Source of the DNA: Echiichthys vipera
Taxonomy: Eukaryota > Chordata > Actinopteri > Perciformes > Trachinidae
Length of the DNA stretch: 64,000 nt
Assembly: GCA_963691815.1 (NCBI GenBank)
Contig: OY829657.1
Location: 18,369,853-18,433,852, forward strand
Direction of reading: 5' to 3'
Numbering within the stretch: the first letter of the stretch is position 1; each line of letters begins with the position of its first letter. Both the position numbers and the translations under genes were made by a program. Below, one piece after another: positions 26,515-38,612 of this stretch. Under the pieces are notes generated by a model. That model was not told the origin of the DNA. It did not search any database and saw nothing but the letters and a program-made list of their open reading frames with translations.

Positions 26515-27085
26515 TATTTACAAGACTACAAGCATGCTAGCACCTCTCTTTGGCCGTACGCAGCAGCGCTTTGAGCTAAATGATGACATCAACATGCTAA
26601 CATGCTCGTAATTGTTAACGATGGGCCAGTTTAGCATGTTAGGATGCTAACATTTGCTAATTATAACTGCTCACAAAGGGCTGATGGGAATACCATTGTA
26701 AGTATTTGATCATAAACCAAAGTATTTTGACCTGATGATGGCGTTAGATGAAAGGGTCAGGGGATAAGAGATGTTATATAACATCCAACAAGGACCATGA
26801 AGAGTTCATGATAATCCATCCATTATTTATTGAGATATTTCACTAAAAACTTAAAATGTCAACCTCATGGTGGCACTAAAGGAAAAGTCAGGGAATCACC
26901 AAAGTCCTGAGAAGAATTGATTCTTGAATACATTAGATATATGTAACACAGTTCATGATAATCAATCCAGTAGTTAAAGATCATATATCAAACTGATCCA
27001 AAAATGGCAACCTTGTGGTGGGACTAGATAAAGTAATAGGATCACCAAAGTCAGTAAGATCATCATCCTCTGGGGACCTAACTAT
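26515..27085 (+). repeat. Dispersed repeat, 'tttgatcataaaccaaa' family, copy 2, internally reiterated
   Basis: It starts with several catgctaacat-type motifs, then agtatttgatcataaaccaa as in copy 1. Next come three diverged iterations of a block of the form gatggyg.yag.tgaaa.gtcaggggatcaccaaagtc, at about 26741, 26869 and 27013, a period of roughly 130-145 bp. Non-coding. Confidence 0.75.
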
Positions 27086-28173
27086 AGATTTTTAGATTAT
27101 CAAGCTAACTGCAGAGTTTCTTAGTAATTCCACCCTTGACAGAGTTATATAACATCCTTCTTCCCACATAACTTTCAAAGAGGTCAGGATCCTTCTTCCT
27201 TCTCCTACATTTCCAGGTATTATTCTTGTCTTGAGTTATGCAGAACATCTGTATGACAAACACACAAAAAGGCTCCCGCTTCTTCTTACATTGCATGTCT
27301 GTCTCACTTTTCTGAGTTGTCATGATATCTAGAACTTTGTCTTTTCTTGTTTGTTCATCTTTCACAGTGAGTCTAACAACTGAGGGGATGAAGGCATGGT
27401 GTCAAACAGTCAAAATACATGAGGAAGGCATTTAATTTCATGCTCCTTAATATTCTCCCAATAATCCTGCCCAATGCATCAATAAACCATCAAGATAGAA
27501 GATCTACCATCTAATACAATTTGATCAAGTTCAATTTGGCCTTTGAACTACTGAGAGCTTGGAGCAGAGCAACTGGTGGCGGTCATCTATTTGTCCTCAA
27601 CAGCACTGTAAAAAGGTAATAAATCACAATCCTGACTAATTACTTTGGTATTTTGAATGTTGCATTACATAACAGTAAACCCTATTTCATTTAATTCTCT
27701 AAATCATGACATCCAGCATCTCAAACGTTTTCTGTGATGTGGCTCTCATCGATGGAAATAAGTCAAATGTAATGGGAAATTTGCCTCATTTAGCCCTTAA
27801 TGCTTTGTTTAAGACAGATTTGTGTCTAACCATCTGCTGTGTTCAGACAGAACATCAATGGAGAGGGTCAGCGCTACTTTCTTAGCTTCACGGAATAATG
27901 CTGCTGCTTGTCATAAAACCAAAGATATTTTTAAACATTTTCCACAACAGATTAAGCTTGTTCAGGCTTTTAAGACAGTGCCTCAAATAAGATCAGACAG
28001 AAAACAGGACTTCTGCGTCTTTGTATATTAAATAATATATGATGACTGGGTTTAATTATTAAATTTAGGTTTGCCATGAGATTATTTCTGTATGGAGTTT
28101 GGGCTATTTTAGTCCAACAATTAATTCTGTCTCTCTTTGTTCCTCTCCTAAATTTCCATGACACGCACTACCC

Positions 28174-28700
28174 TTTATAGCCTGGCATCACCAGACCAAC
28201 TGCAAATGCATATTAGTCTGGAATCTCTCAGGTCATTTTCGATTACCAAGGCGCGATATCAATGGTGCAGAGAAAAATGCCTCTTGAGGCTATTTGATTG
28301 ACCTACAACCAATCAGATCAATGAAATGTGACCTACAACCAATCAAAGCAACACTGCGGTGCTTGGTCTGTGGAAAACAATAGTGGTAGGGTCACAAACT
28401 TTCTCACATTACAGCTAAACAGTACACTAAAATGAAAACATTTTATGCAAGAAATATGCAAACCAGTAACAGAATCTGAATTCATATTTTATCAGCTTTG
28501 CCTAGATTGACTGTTTCACCTGAGTCTCTTGAGCCTTGTAAGATGCACTGGATGGACCTGCAGACAGAACTGTGACACTGTCATTCATCATCTTAAACCC
28601 GCCCCACATGAGAGGAACAATTGTGATTGGTTCATCAGAATACAAGCTGCTGGGAATCTGCCTGAATGGGAGAGGCGCCAGACAAACCTGCCAGAATAAA
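28174..28700 (+). mobile_element. Probable MITE / non-autonomous DNA transposon
   Basis: The left end is tttatagcctggcatcacca. The reverse complement of the right end begins tttattctggcaggtttgtc, so there is partial terminal inversion. The interior (ttagtctggaatctctcagg, then tcattttcgatta with ggcgcgatatcaatgg, and a repeated gacctacaaccaatca block) resembles a teleost MITE. No frame of its own. Confidence 0.55.
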
Positions 28701-29850
28701 TAAGGCAGTTGAATAAGGTTGAGTGGTCAACTTCGCCCAAGTTGGAGGTCTGACAATCGCTAGTTACTCCCTGCTTTGTATTATTCCAGAGGAGAAGAGA
28801 ACCTGCAAGTCGGTGGGCATTAAGTCACAGGGAGCAAGATGGGAAAATGCGGTCGAAAGGGAAGTGACCTTGGCTGAGCTTTGTAAGTAGAGTGGGGTTT
28901 TCAGGCACAACTTCACCTACTTCCAAGGTGCATAGAGAAGGAAATTAAATCCAAAAAGGTAAAAACTCCAGCAACATTTGTACTATATAGAACAACTGTA
29001 TTATTAGACCGTTTCAGCTTGTGGTCTTCATCAGGGTCATCATGAAGCACATTACATACAGCATTTAAATACAAAAGGTATAAAACAGAAAAAAAAAAGT
29101 AAAAAAAAAAAAAGTGAAATAGAATCAATCTTATAGCTCCAAATAAATATCAGCCAATGGCACACCTGCAAAGAAGGGTTGGGTCTTTTGTCATGTGTCT
29201 TCTGGACAGTTTTGTACCCGCACTGACAGGGAGGCAAGGGGAGTGTCTGGTAAGAGGCATGAGTGACACCATTTATTCATTAACTGAGTAAGTGCAACCT
29301 GAGGGTGGTACTAAAGCCTTAACCCCATATTTGTAAATTTAGTGTGGCACATCAAAACAAAAGGACAACAATTATACATCTTAAAAAAAATCAAGAGAGA
29401 CACGATAAAAAAATATTTTTTAAATTGAGTAAAAACTGTTCGAAGAGTACTATTACCAAACCACATAGTACATCTTAAAGAACCACTCTAAAAATGTACT
29501 AAATAAGAAGTCCTCATCCATACGCCCTTGAAATAACCTTTTAAAATAGAATATTCAAAATGCTTCTCTCTTTTTCCTGAGAAAATTACCACCTCTTTGG
29601 TCAGATTGCATCACCACTATATAAAAAATTTGATGAAATGTGATAGGGCAAGTGACATCATTCCTCTTTAAAGGAATGGGATGTCTCACCTATGTACACT
29701 TTTCCACATGGGCACTGTATCATATAGACAACATTTTTTGTTTCACGAGTAATAAAGTCATTAATGTTAACAATCCTTCTATTTGTAGGGAGAATAAATG
29801 ACTTAAGGTTTTTAGTATATTGTCAATTTATACAGGCTCGACATTTACGA

Positions 29851-30299
29851 TTAACCTGACTCTTGCTAGATGAATTTCGTTCCGCATTGCTTCCGCCTTG
29901 ACTCCGCCTAGCTCCATTGTTGTTGATTGTTGTTATTCAGACAACATTAGTGACTCGCATCGAGGAAGCAGGCGTCAACATGGATGCTGCTATTTCATCC
30001 GTGTTGTCCAATCTAGAGAATATTTCTTTAAAAGAACACCAGAGAACGGCTCTGAAGGCTTTTGTTGGTGGAAATGATGTCTTCGCCCTTCTCCCGACCG
30101 GGTTCGGTTTTCCCTGCGTTGCTCTCATCAGTGTCGCAGGTTGGTTTCATTGTGAGTGGTTGAAGTAGCATGCCAATAAAGATGACGGACAAGTGATTTA
30201 TCCAATCATATGCAAGGATATTTGATAAGGCCCAGTCTCCTGAAATCCCTTTTTTCTATGGCGCGATACCAGATGTTCATCTGGCGAGAGTCAGGTTAA
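29851..30299 (+). mobile_element. 449-bp DNA transposon with terminal inverted repeats, nested in the Penelope element
   Basis: The left end is TTAACCTGACTCTTGCTAGA followed by TGAA. The reverse complement of the right end is TTAACCTGACTCTCGCCAGA followed by TGAA: 24-bp inverted repeats with two mismatches. The flanks are TTTACGA (29844-29850) and TTTACAA (30300-30306), a 7-bp target duplication with one mismatch. Deleting the insert and one flank copy rejoins the Penelope codons as GNCK-CRACIN in frame, which supports both the boundaries and the 7-bp duplication. It carries a helicase-like gene fragment and no transposase. A TTAA-targeting element (piggyBac or Kolobok type) was considered, but that would leave the Penelope frame broken. 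Confidence 0.85.
29917..30168 (+). pseudogene. RecQ-helicase-like N-terminal fragment inside the transposon
   Basis: An 83-codon frame contains LKEHQRTALKAFVGGNDVFA followed by LLPTGFGF. This resembles the region around helicase motifs 0 and I of RecQ-type DNA helicases (Q motif, then a Walker A loop of the form LPTGxGKS). The Walker A lysine and serine are not preserved here (GFP follows TGFG), so no ATPase is expected. The frame lies wholly between the terminal inverted repeats of the 449-bp element. It is therefore either a remnant of a helicase encoded by the autonomous parent or a captured exon. All downstream helicase motifs are absent. It is not a host gene. Confidence 0.6.
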
Positions 30300-30752
30300 T
30301 TTACAATTGCCCTGAAGAGGTTTTGTCATGAGCTTATCATTTGGAAATTCAGAATGCTGGTTTGCTCTAACAATCCTGTCCCTTCTGTTTCTTGGCTGAG
30401 TTTTGAAAATCTGATCCAAACTGAATCAAATTTCTCATCCTGGAATTTCTTCCAAGCCCGTCAAATCTGCACACATGGGGCACAATAGAGTCATCAGAGA
30501 AACCCTTGAGCACATCTTCAACTGCCGCCCAAAGGCATTTGGAGAGGGATGGAACCAATGGAGGCACAGTCAATTCCTGAAGACCACTGCATCAGCGCAG
30601 CAGTTGACTGAGTGAAGTAGTCCTGACTGTCAAAGCAGGCCATGGCTTTTGTCAGAGTTGGGAAGTGGCCAAAACCCTCCACAAGAACATCTGCAGGCAT
30701 CCTGACATCTGCAAGAGACTGGCAACAGTTGATTTAAGCTTAAGTATAAACT

Positions 30753-30772
30753 GGTGCAATATAGTATAAATA

Positions 30773-30806
<34 letters not shown>

Positions 30807-30836
30807 TGTAAAAAATAGTATAAACTATATTGCACC
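30753..30836 (+). repeat. Long AT-rich hairpin: inverted repeat around (TA)n
   Basis: The left arm ggtgcaatatagtataaa (from 30753) pairs with the right arm tttatactatattgcacc-like sequence ending at 30836: the first 13 bases match exactly, then there are mismatches. The centre is (TA)n of about 35 bases, so the whole 84-bp segment could fold as one stem. It could be a tiny MITE or a cruciform-prone site. Confidence 0.85.
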
Positions 30837-31280
30837 GCCACCCTGCTGGCAGTCCTATGGGACGGTCACTTAGGAGAGACCTTTAAAGGAAGCTCTCAAA
30901 GTATGCAAGACTAATCAACAACTGTCATCTTGCTGGTTGGAGAGCGAGGCGTCTCCCGTTAGAGGTTGGATGAAGGGGATTCAGCCATTTCGGCATTGAG
31001 GGGGAGGGAGAGGAATTCAATATAGCTACGTTTCAAAAGAGGAGAGCCATGGAGTCAAATGTAGCTAATTATCTGGACACAAGCTGGGGTCTGATCAGCC
31101 CCAGCTGCTTCAACTGGACGAAGGTTAATGATGGTAAAATACCGATTCCAGAACCGTTACTGACGATGTGTACCGAGGTATCAGAAGATGTATGTACACA
31201 GAGCTGAAATTATTTGTGAATTAACTGATTAAACCAGCAACCATTTTTATAATAGAAATACTAAACAAGGCAAAGCATTA

Positions 31281-31329
<49 letters not shown>

Positions 31330-31343
31330 ACACACACACACAC
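31281..31343 (+). repeat. Poly-C plus (CA)n compound microsatellite
   Basis: Seventeen C run directly into (CA)n with one CT interruption. A similar C-then-CA compound is at 41845-41890. Confidence 0.95.
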
Positions 31344-32854
31344 TGACTTTTCCCTTGCACTTGACTTTCCAACTGGTTTATGTCCATCACTGGGAGTCAG
31401 TCTTCTGTCATGTCAATTTTTTTATTTTAATTCATCATTTCATTCATTTCTAATCTCCTCAAAAAAATAAAGCCATAGATGACCCACTCCTCCTGCAACC
31501 TTGATAAAGGGTTTGGCAGAAGATTTTACAAAGGAAGCAAAATGCCAATTTGTGTGCGTCATTGTGAAAACAGAGAAAACAGAAGGAGCAGGTGATTTCA
31601 GAAATAACGATTCCCCCTGACAAGAGAAGTAACTGATGACACATCAAGAAAGATGTGAGAAAAATACACTCAGTACAATCAAAACCTGATTCAGTCATAA
31701 CTTCAAAGAGAGTTACAGATGATGTCTCACTTTCCGTGTCCTTGAAAGGCAGAGGGTGTCCATGCAAGTTTTGTTCCCACTGGACAAAAATCACCACTAA
31801 CATGACTAACATCTGGCTTTTGTCTTTAGAGAGAAAGGTTACAATCAGAAATCATTCCTGGGACAAATGACTGCAGTCATCACAGGTGGGGTTGCCGCCA
31901 TTAGTCATAATCGATGATGTTGCTCTATATTTTTCTAAAACGCTTCAATCAATTCATATCACTGTTTCCACTATATTCATTCTTCAGCCGTGGTGCTGAT
32001 GAGCACCGTTGCTATGATTTCATCCGACCATTAATATCCCTTGCTCTTGTGTTTCACAGAGTGCGGAAACTGTTTTTGGTGGAAAAACAGTCGACTATCA
32101 CCATCAGCCAAAGGAATAAACAGCATGAGGGATGATTTCCATGCTATTTTTGTGATTATTATTTTGAAGGAAGAGCAGTGGAGGAATGGTCTTGATCTGT
32201 TGGCCCCTCTAGACATGAACACATTCAATTATATTTAAAAAAAATGGTGTTTGGCTGGACGTGAGAGTCGCAAGAGCATGTGCCTCTGCCTGGGGGAGAT
32301 GAGTGCTTTGATGCACAAACCCAAAGAGAACCTTATGGTCAGAGGTCTCAGGAAGGCAAAAAAAGTAACGGAGAGTGGCGAGTACAGATGGTATCATCGA
32401 GAGCACAATATGGTCCAGACCAGTCTGAAAGGTCAATGACAGATAGGAGTCAAACAAGAGAAAGTTTGAAATAAATAAACAAATCTTGTGTGATAACAAT
32501 GTTTTTTAATAGGCATCAGTGACAAACACTGCAGTGTATTTACCCAATAAATACAACAACATGGTGCACCTATCTGCCTATCTGAAAATAAATATGTCTT
32601 GCCCACAGGATTGAGCCTGCTTAAAATCCTTAACTGAATCAGACAATAATACATTACCAAACACAAAAATGGACAAATGGATACAAACCGTCACACGGGC
32701 TCCCCAAAGATCCATCACAAAACCGGTAACAGCAGCTGGATCAAGGGAACATGTCTAGGAATGCTCTCTTGTAAAAATGCAAGTTGGAATCTCTGAAAGG
32801 AGAATCACTTGATTCAGCTGTAGCTATCAAACCTTTTTGTAATTAAGTATTCTA

Positions 32855-32915
32855 CCTATTATTCCATCGAGTAATCGAGTAACTCAAGTAATTGTTTCAG
32901 CCCTAGAACAATAAA
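32855..32915 (+). repeat. Fragment of 'gtaatcgagtaa...cagcccta' dispersed repeat
   Basis: tccatcgagtaatcgagtaa followed by ctcaagtaattgtttcagcc and ctag is the 3' end of a common teleost repeat. Only this terminal piece is present. Confidence 0.6.
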
Positions 32916-33454
32916 CAGAACAAATTTCATTTGGTCCAAATATTTTAAAGAAGAGTGTGACCGTGGGCGTTTGCATTCACTTCTCATAAAACAATGTAAA
33001 GTATTTTGAGCCTTTTGAGCGATTTGTTTGATGTGTTGAAGGTATGTGTGGGCGTATTGATACATATTTACAAGAAAAAGCAACTTTGTATTTCTCTATA
33101 AAAACTACATTTACTTATCAGGATGTTTTGATTACTGCTTCCTTATAAGGAACCCTTCATAAAGGGTAGAGTTAAGAGCTTGTTAATGGTTAAAACATTA
33201 CTTATATCAGTTATAAGCCATTGATAAGCAAACAGCTTTTAGGATGCCTTTGAGCAGTTGGACCACTTACTTCTACTAAATCAAGTTTTTAACATTACCA
33301 CCATATTTTTGCTTAAAGGTGTAATGATTTATTAACATTTAGCTTTGATTTGCAACATACGTGTATGACTATACTGTTTAAGTGTAATTTACAATCACAT
33401 TTCCTGTAATATATTTGTGTCTGAATCTAAACATTAATCATCCCCACTTTTTTT

Positions 33455-33784
33455 TTCTAGAGCTGAAAAAGTTAGGTGATTAATCAATTAGCTGGTCAAC
33501 AGAAATAATCGATGAATTGTTGCAGTAGTTTTTCAAGCAAGATATTTGCTTGTTCCAGCTGCTCCAAAATGAAGATGTTGCTGTTTTTGCTTTGTTTTAT
33601 ATCATAATAAAGTGAAATAACTCTGGGGTTTGGATTGTTGTTTTGGACATAATTATCTGAAGCTGTCATCGTGGGGAAGCGCGATGGAACAGTTTATCAT
33701 GATTAATAGAGGATATAATGGGCAGATTGATTTGGTATTAAAAATAATCTAAATCTAAATAATAAACTTAGTTGCAGCCCTAAC
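33455..33784 (+). repeat. Dispersed teleost repeat ('agggctgcaac...gttgcagccctaa' type), copy 1
   Basis: Starts near agagctgaaaaagttaggtg, followed by gattaatcaatta, and ends ttagttgcagccctaac. The ends are roughly inverted and the interior has gattaatc/cgattaat motifs. The same family recurs at 59140-59450. Non-coding. Confidence 0.65.
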
Positions 33785-34223
33785 TTTTACTGGTCTTAAG
33801 ATGACAGTCATAATAAAACATGTTGTGGTATTTGACAGCCACAACAAATACAAGGCAGGAGGTTCCTGGCTAATCAAATCACAGCTAGCTTCCCCAGACA
33901 GCCAGTCGCTGGACCTTTGGCTACAGCACTCCATCGATAATGTCACTTCCTCTGAAAACAAACTGATCTTGTTACCAGAAATGGTCACTGTTGTCTGTAA
34001 AAAAAAATAAAAAAATTAAATACTAAAAATACAATGATGCCGGCTGACAAGCAGAGAAAATGTTTTGTGGGTAAGAAGTGATGTGTGTGAGTTATAGCCT
34101 TCTCCTGAGTACCTAAACATCTGACAGTGCAAACAGTAAAACAAATGTTTGTACCGGGATTGGCCTCTGTTGGTTTTTCATTTACTTGTTCTTACACGGT
34201 GATGACACAGGGGACACATCTAA

Positions 34224-34328
<105 letters not shown>

Positions 34329-35417
34329 TGTGACAAAATGACGAATGTGAAGGGACACATGAGCACTAAAAACAAATAAAAATGCTGTACATTAAGGAGA
34401 GAAAGACAAACAACTGGCGCCCTGCAGCAGGTTCAGACAAGCAGGTGGAGCTCAGTCAGACTCTCCTTGTCAGATGTCGGAGAGCTCCAGGCTGCAAAAT
34501 GTGTGCCATCTATTCAGCATAGCTGCTGCTCTAATAATGAGGCCTGAAATAAATGGTGTCACTTTAGTGTAATTGCTGCAATGGGAGAAACATGTTCAGA
34601 ACATCCGGTACAACAACTAGATGGTCTACAGGGGAATTCGAAGAAGGGGGGGTTGGCAAATATGCCATCGATAGGATAAATACATTTTTACTGCTAGCCT
34701 ATTCATGGCAGGAAAGGAGCACTTAAGTCTAGATATGCAATCAATGCTTCAAAATGCCACAACCTAAAGAAAATCAATACATAGTGGAGTACATACATTT
34801 GTACTCCACTGTTAGTTTGGCTCATTGGATATACAGTACTGGGATGAGGCCCCACATCCATCGTGTCTCTCACTCTTGTGCTATCGCCGCTTTCTATTTT
34901 GCATGGGCACCATTGCATTAAACTTCAATTAAATACAAACAAGACAGAGCATTTTTTTTCCTCCCTATCCTAGAATAAAGATAGGTCTGGCTATGCAAGA
35001 CTATCCATTGGACGACTGTAGGAAAATCTCTAATGACGATGAAACCGAGAAGTGTAGTACCAAGTGAATGTAGCTGCATGAATATAGGGGTGTAATTAAA
35101 ACGGATAGAGGTGATACATTCATCGTTCTCATTATCGGCTGCTAATTAGACCTTAATAATGAGCTGTAGTATCTGTCACACACACATATATGCAACCAGA
35201 TACACATGCATGCATATACACAGGTCGAGGAAATGTTAATATACCCAGCAATCCCATGTTACCGTGTGAAGTAAGCTAAAGACTCAATTGTAGGTATTTA
35301 TTTTGACATTAACTATACACTGTGACAAAAAGTCTGCTTCTTTAGCGCAGCAGAGCATAGCAAGCACCTGGCTATTTCTCACCATCACCTTCATAGATGC
35401 AAGCTCACACACATGCG

Positions 35418-35420
<3 letters not shown>

Positions 35421-35453
<33 letters not shown>
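35421..35453 (+). repeat. (AC)n microsatellite
   Basis: An uninterrupted AC array of about 16 units. Confidence 0.97.
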
Positions 35454-35454
<1 letters not shown>

Positions 35455-37059
35455 CAAATACTGCCCTACTTTGTTTGGACAATCTAGCTGGTCAACCACA
35501 GATTTTAGATGAGCTTTTACAATCACCCTCCTCTTGTCACCTTGCAACCCCAATTTTATTTATATATCTATTCCATGGAGGCAACCAACATTATCATGCA
35601 GGTTGTAGGCTACAGCTTTCCTCTAAATTTCTTCAAGGAAAAAAAATTTGGATACATCAATGCCACTGTCCTTCACTTCTCATCTTGCATATCTTTCTAT
35701 CTTTGTATAACTTTCATACATTAAAGTCAACACAAAAGATCTATTGTGAAACAAAGTAGAAGCCAAAAATGACCGTCATATTATTGGTTTGGCAGCCTAT
35801 GCCTAAACATGGCATTTCACATTGTGTGTGGCAGGCCATCAGCTTTAATATGATGTTTGCTGGACTGGTACAAAACAAGATGAAGACACTGTTGTTCATG
35901 CAAAAATGGTGCTAAACTCCCAGGGGCTTCTCATGGTTTACAAACATGTCTATCAATTGTAAGAAAAAAAGTTTGACCAAGGAAGGAATGAGGGCCAAAA
36001 AAGTACAAGCATCCTACAACATTGTAACAACAAGCTTCAGGAAAGGATTCTTCTTTTCAAGGGTGTGTATGTGTGTGCTGTAAGTAAGGAGAAGAGAAGA
36101 GAGTAAGGGACAAAAATAATTAAGGTGAATTAAAGGTTTTGCCCACATAACAAAAAACAGGGCCACCTCCTATTTCTTTCACTTCCTGCCACCGCCATTC
36201 ACCCATTAATGAGCAGCTTAGAACAGAGTGACTCAGCGTTAAATCAAAGCTTACTCCCACCTTGCTCATTATGTTGGGGACGAGCTGAGACAGACAGTCC
36301 ACAGAGACCAGCTGTCCTCCAGTCAGACACTGTGTAGTTCAATGACAGGAGTCCCTACAGAGAGATGAAGCACATACTCACGAATACATTAATGGGCAGG
36401 TAAATGTGTTGCACACTCATCAACACTCACCTATGAGAGTACAGAGCTTTTGTATGATAGTATTGAAATGTAAATTTCTCTAAGATTCAAAGTCATTAAT
36501 ACACATGGTGAAATATGCAAACATTTGGATTAGCATTCTTGTGGAAACCCAGTATTAATGTTAAATGATGTTTTGACTGGGCAGTGGGTATCAGGCCATG
36601 CTGTCATAAATCTACTGAGATGTTTGAGAAGGGACACCTCGCTCTAACTATTACATTACCTACCATTACATTTTATCTCTTAAAAAATATGTTCCCATAC
36701 AACTGAAGTGCATTATCAATTACTTTTCAAGGGAATCATAATTTGTCCTGTATCATGTTTGCTCTTGACATATCAGAAATACGTTTCTAATCAAAGCCTG
36801 TGTTCAAAGTCTGTGTAGGGAGGAGGTTGTGGTGAATGGATGGGCTCAACAAACACAGGACCTTTACCCAGTAGACCACTGTCCATGCCTAGTGTGAAAC
36901 CAAACGTAAACATTGACTTAACTTGCCAAAGTACACATATTTAACTTGCGTACATTATGTAAGTAACGCACTTATTTATTTATTTTTTCCCCATTTATTT
37001 ATTATTTAGTTTTAAGCTCTAGACAGAACACCATGTGCATCCATATATACAAGACACAA

Positions 37060-37520
37060 GAGAGTTCAATTCTAATGCAGCAACCAACATCAGCACCCTG
37101 TACATCACCTACTCCAACTTCTCCCCTCTGGTAGGCGGTACACTGTACACCAAAACCATCAGACACATGAACAGTTTCTTCCCACAGGCTGTCACTATGA
37201 TGAACAGCTAATATCCATAGACCATACTAAACCACTACAAAGAAACCTGTAACATTTATATACCAGCACCCTTTCCCCTTTCTGCACCATTGCACGATTG
37301 TCATTATGTTTGTCATCGATTGTCATCACAATTTCGTTGTCCTTTGTTTTTTTATATACGTAGTCAAATGTTTGTTCACATTTGTCCATTTTGTTGTCCT
37401 TGTTTTTAGCTGTATGTCTATTTCTGTCTGTAAATTGAGAGCGACAGAAAGCCAAAGTCAAATTCCTTGCATGTGTTCACACGTGGCCATTAAAGCGGAT
37501 TCTGATTCTGATTCTGAACA
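37060..37520 (+). mobile_element. 5'-truncated LINE (Rex1/L2-like), 3' end
   Basis: The plus strand encodes a short reverse-transcriptase C-terminus, STLYITYSNFSPLVGGTLYT followed by KTIRHMNSFFPQAVTMMNS and a TAA stop at 37209-37211. About 290 bp of 3' UTR follows, ending in a (TGATTC)n-type tail (ttctgattctgattctg, about 37499-37517). A C-terminus with RHMNSFFPQA-like sequence plus a short tandem tail is typical of Rex1/L2-type fish LINEs. It is heavily 5'-truncated. Confidence 0.75.
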
Positions 37521-38557
37521 TGTAGAACTAACTAGCATGCGGCCTCACTCATCAACAATCCAACCAGCAAACACAATCAGCTACCAATATGCTGGCTATC
37601 AACAACAAGCAAACAATCTGCCAGGAGCAGCAGCACATGGCCAAAGATTTAACCAAAGTATCACATGACATATATTTCACTATCTCTAACCATGGTATCC
37701 ACATGTACTTTATGTGCAAATAGGCACAAAAAAATGAACAGTTACTAATCAATGACTGAAACTCTGACACAGAGATGTGTTCCACAGCTCATCTTAATTT
37801 AAATCCACTAAATGTCTACAGGCACTGTATCATGAATATTTATCTAAGGTCCACCTAAGCGTTGCCTGGTCTCTGATACCACATGGGGGCTGTTCAAAAA
37901 GTATTGCTGAATTTACCTCTAATCCAGCATACCTCAGTGTCATATTTGTTTACAATCAATTTGTTGCCGCGGCATTGCAGTTGCACAGAGACAGGGGCCT
38001 CGAGGAAAAGGCCATGTTTCAGAGCTACCAACTCTTGTAACAGTTCAGTGGGTACGCCTTGGCGGTGCTTGAGGGAGTGCAGAGGAGGAGAGAACAGGAG
38101 GAGGAGGGGGGATGTCAAGGGTACAGAATAACAGTAGAAAGTAGGGAAGGCTGAGGAGGAGAGATAGTGCAGGATTTGTCGAGAGTTTAGCAGACATGAG
38201 GGGAGCTCCTAAGGGCCTTCATCACACACACGAACACACATCATTCTCTTTTGTTTTTCCCCATCATTGTGCAGATTCACTCGTCTTTTTTCGCTAATGC
38301 AGTTCATACATGCTCGTTATGCTTTGTATCTTTCTGACACAGCCTCTCCCTCTCTCTCTCTGTCTCTTTTTTGGTGGTAGGAAGTGCATACAGAGTTGGC
38401 ATCAAGGCCTCTGAGAGCTATCAGAACGAGACAGGCTCTCCCTGGTTGTCTTGCTTTTCTACAGATTGATATCGAGTCTGCTGGAGGACACATTATGCAT
38501 GTGTGCACTGACTGACTGAGTACTAGTGTGTTCAGAAAAAACATGCGGCTATGTACA

Positions 38558-38560
<3 letters not shown>

Positions 38561-38609
<49 letters not shown>
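38561..38609 (+). repeat. (TG)n microsatellite
   Basis: An uninterrupted TG array of 49 bp. Confidence 0.97.

Positions 38610-38612
<3 letters not shown>

Larger units (their letters stand above)
28940..30420 (-). mobile_element. Penelope-like retroelement, 3' part (GIY-YIG endonuclease end), interrupted
   Basis: The minus strand encodes the C-terminal part of a Penelope-like polyprotein. From right to left: DRIVRANQHSEFPNDKL and MTKPLQGNCK (about 30300-30390), then CRACIN followed by a stop and QYTKNLKSFILPTNRRIVNI (about 29780-29850), then DFITRETKNVVYMIQCPCGK and VYIGETS (about 29681-29775). The Cys-rich NCKCRACIN motif and the GIY-YIG-type VYMIQCPCGKVYIGET block are hallmarks of the linker and endonuclease of these elements. 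The rest of the nuclease is frameshifted. The 3' end at about 28980-29060 has a cctgatgaagaccacaagct-type motif, as in other fish Penelope elements. The reverse transcriptase domain was not found upstream, so the copy is 5'-truncated and dead. A DNA transposon (29851-30299) is inserted in it. Confidence 0.85.

Noticed and set aside
29851..30299. Classification of the nested element as piggyBac/Kolobok because its ends read TTAA
   Set aside because: With a TTAA target the restored Penelope sequence would be frame-broken. A 7-bp duplication restores GNCKCRACIN exactly.
36431..36470. Minus-strand ...LCTLI followed by a GTGAGT donor, as a possible dlgap2 exon 3
   Set aside because: Only three residues agree, and no convincing acceptor precedes it in the required phase.
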